Source: Desulfosporosinus metallidurans (GTDB taxonomy: Bacteria > Bacillota > Desulfitobacteriia > Desulfitobacteriales > Desulfitobacteriaceae). Taken from it: a stretch of DNA of 41,205 nucleotides. Made by a program: the position numbers and the translations under genes. Location: positions 1 through 41,205 of the forward strand of contig NZ_MLBF01000043.1 in the NCBI RefSeq assembly GCF_001936615.1, given 5' to 3'. Positions 41,169-41,205 of the stretch are shown here, in pieces (the first letter of the stretch is position 1; each line of letters begins with the position of its first letter). The notes below the pieces were generated by a model that was not told the DNA's origin, ran no database searches, and worked only from the letters and a program-made list of their open reading frames with translations.

Positions 41169-41205
41169 TAGTCTTTTCCTGACTTTCTAAATATCATATT
41201 TAAAC

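Noticed and set aside
1..41205. CRISPR array, tRNA or rRNA genes
   Set aside because: No regularly spaced repeats and no tRNA- or rRNA-like sequence were found on either strand by eye.

Overview
The window looks like chromosomal accessory DNA of an anaerobic, spore-forming, low-GC Firmicute, most like Desulfosporosinus/Desulfitobacterium (Peptococcaceae sensu lato). That is an inference from gene content: YjcZ-type small membrane proteins, a DUF1638 protein, two Crp/Fnr regulators, a ferredoxin with extra Cys pairs, DUF3006 proteins, GUG/UUG starts with strong Shine-Dalgarno sequences, and the overall style of the insertion sequences. No rRNA, tRNA or CRISPR array was seen.

Layout. 1-2078: end of a tandem tyrosine-recombinase element (RIT-like), inserted in the tnpC gene of an IS66-family element. 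2079-4266: the decayed IS66 element (tnpC, tnpB and tnpA all broken). 4401-5956: an apparently intact IS3-family element with a -1 frameshift signal, followed by a highly structured non-coding segment. 6187-9645: a scrambled patch with a broken PAS-GGDEF-EAL gene lying on the tail of a lost macA gene, then macB ATPase, a frameshifted MacB permease and a 5'-truncated Asn-rich protein. 10075-13205: a normal housekeeping island (small ORF, guaA, hpt, a LolA/LppX-like exported protein). 13276-15721: gene remnants and an intact double-HD (HD-GYP) gene. 15995-17785: a tidy DUF1638 / FMN-binding PNPOx-like / Crp-Fnr cluster. 18040-21178: methyltransferase, membrane protein, small conserved protein and L-lactate dehydrogenase. 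21516-28449: a graveyard of prophage and transposon pieces (two integrase C-termini, HNH, TerS, TerL, RodA/FtsW, DDE transposase) mixed with intact cargo (GNAT, two proteins with the same basic His/Lys/Ser tail) and a second frameshifted MacB permease. 28627-30342: two YjcZ-like proteins, then a translationally coupled pair (unknown protein + CBS-GGDEF). 30593-32555: HD-GYP and DUF3006 remnants and DUF2892. 33002-35475: phosphatidylserine decarboxylase, then a Crp/Fnr gene divergent from a ferredoxin gene. 35550-36770: GGDEF, IS110 and MFS fragments. 36748-41168: polysaccharide deacetylase, an FAD/Rieske oxidoreductase, two small ORFs and a PAP2 membrane phosphatase.

How the parts fit. The intact genes cover purine salvage/synthesis (guaA, hpt), fermentation (ldh), envelope and lipid work (psd, CE4 deacetylase, PAP2), redox and stress (ferredoxin, Rieske oxidoreductase) and c-di-GMP signalling (HD-GYP, CBS-GGDEF). 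Around them are more than twenty pseudogenes, several of them broken by a single lost base in a homopolymer or one nonsense codon. Strongest leads: the Crp/Fnr-ferredoxin divergent promoter with a 5-4-5 palindrome centred at about -41.5; the RIT-like element end inside IS66; the shared basic tail fused to two different proteins; and the coupled CBS-GGDEF pair.
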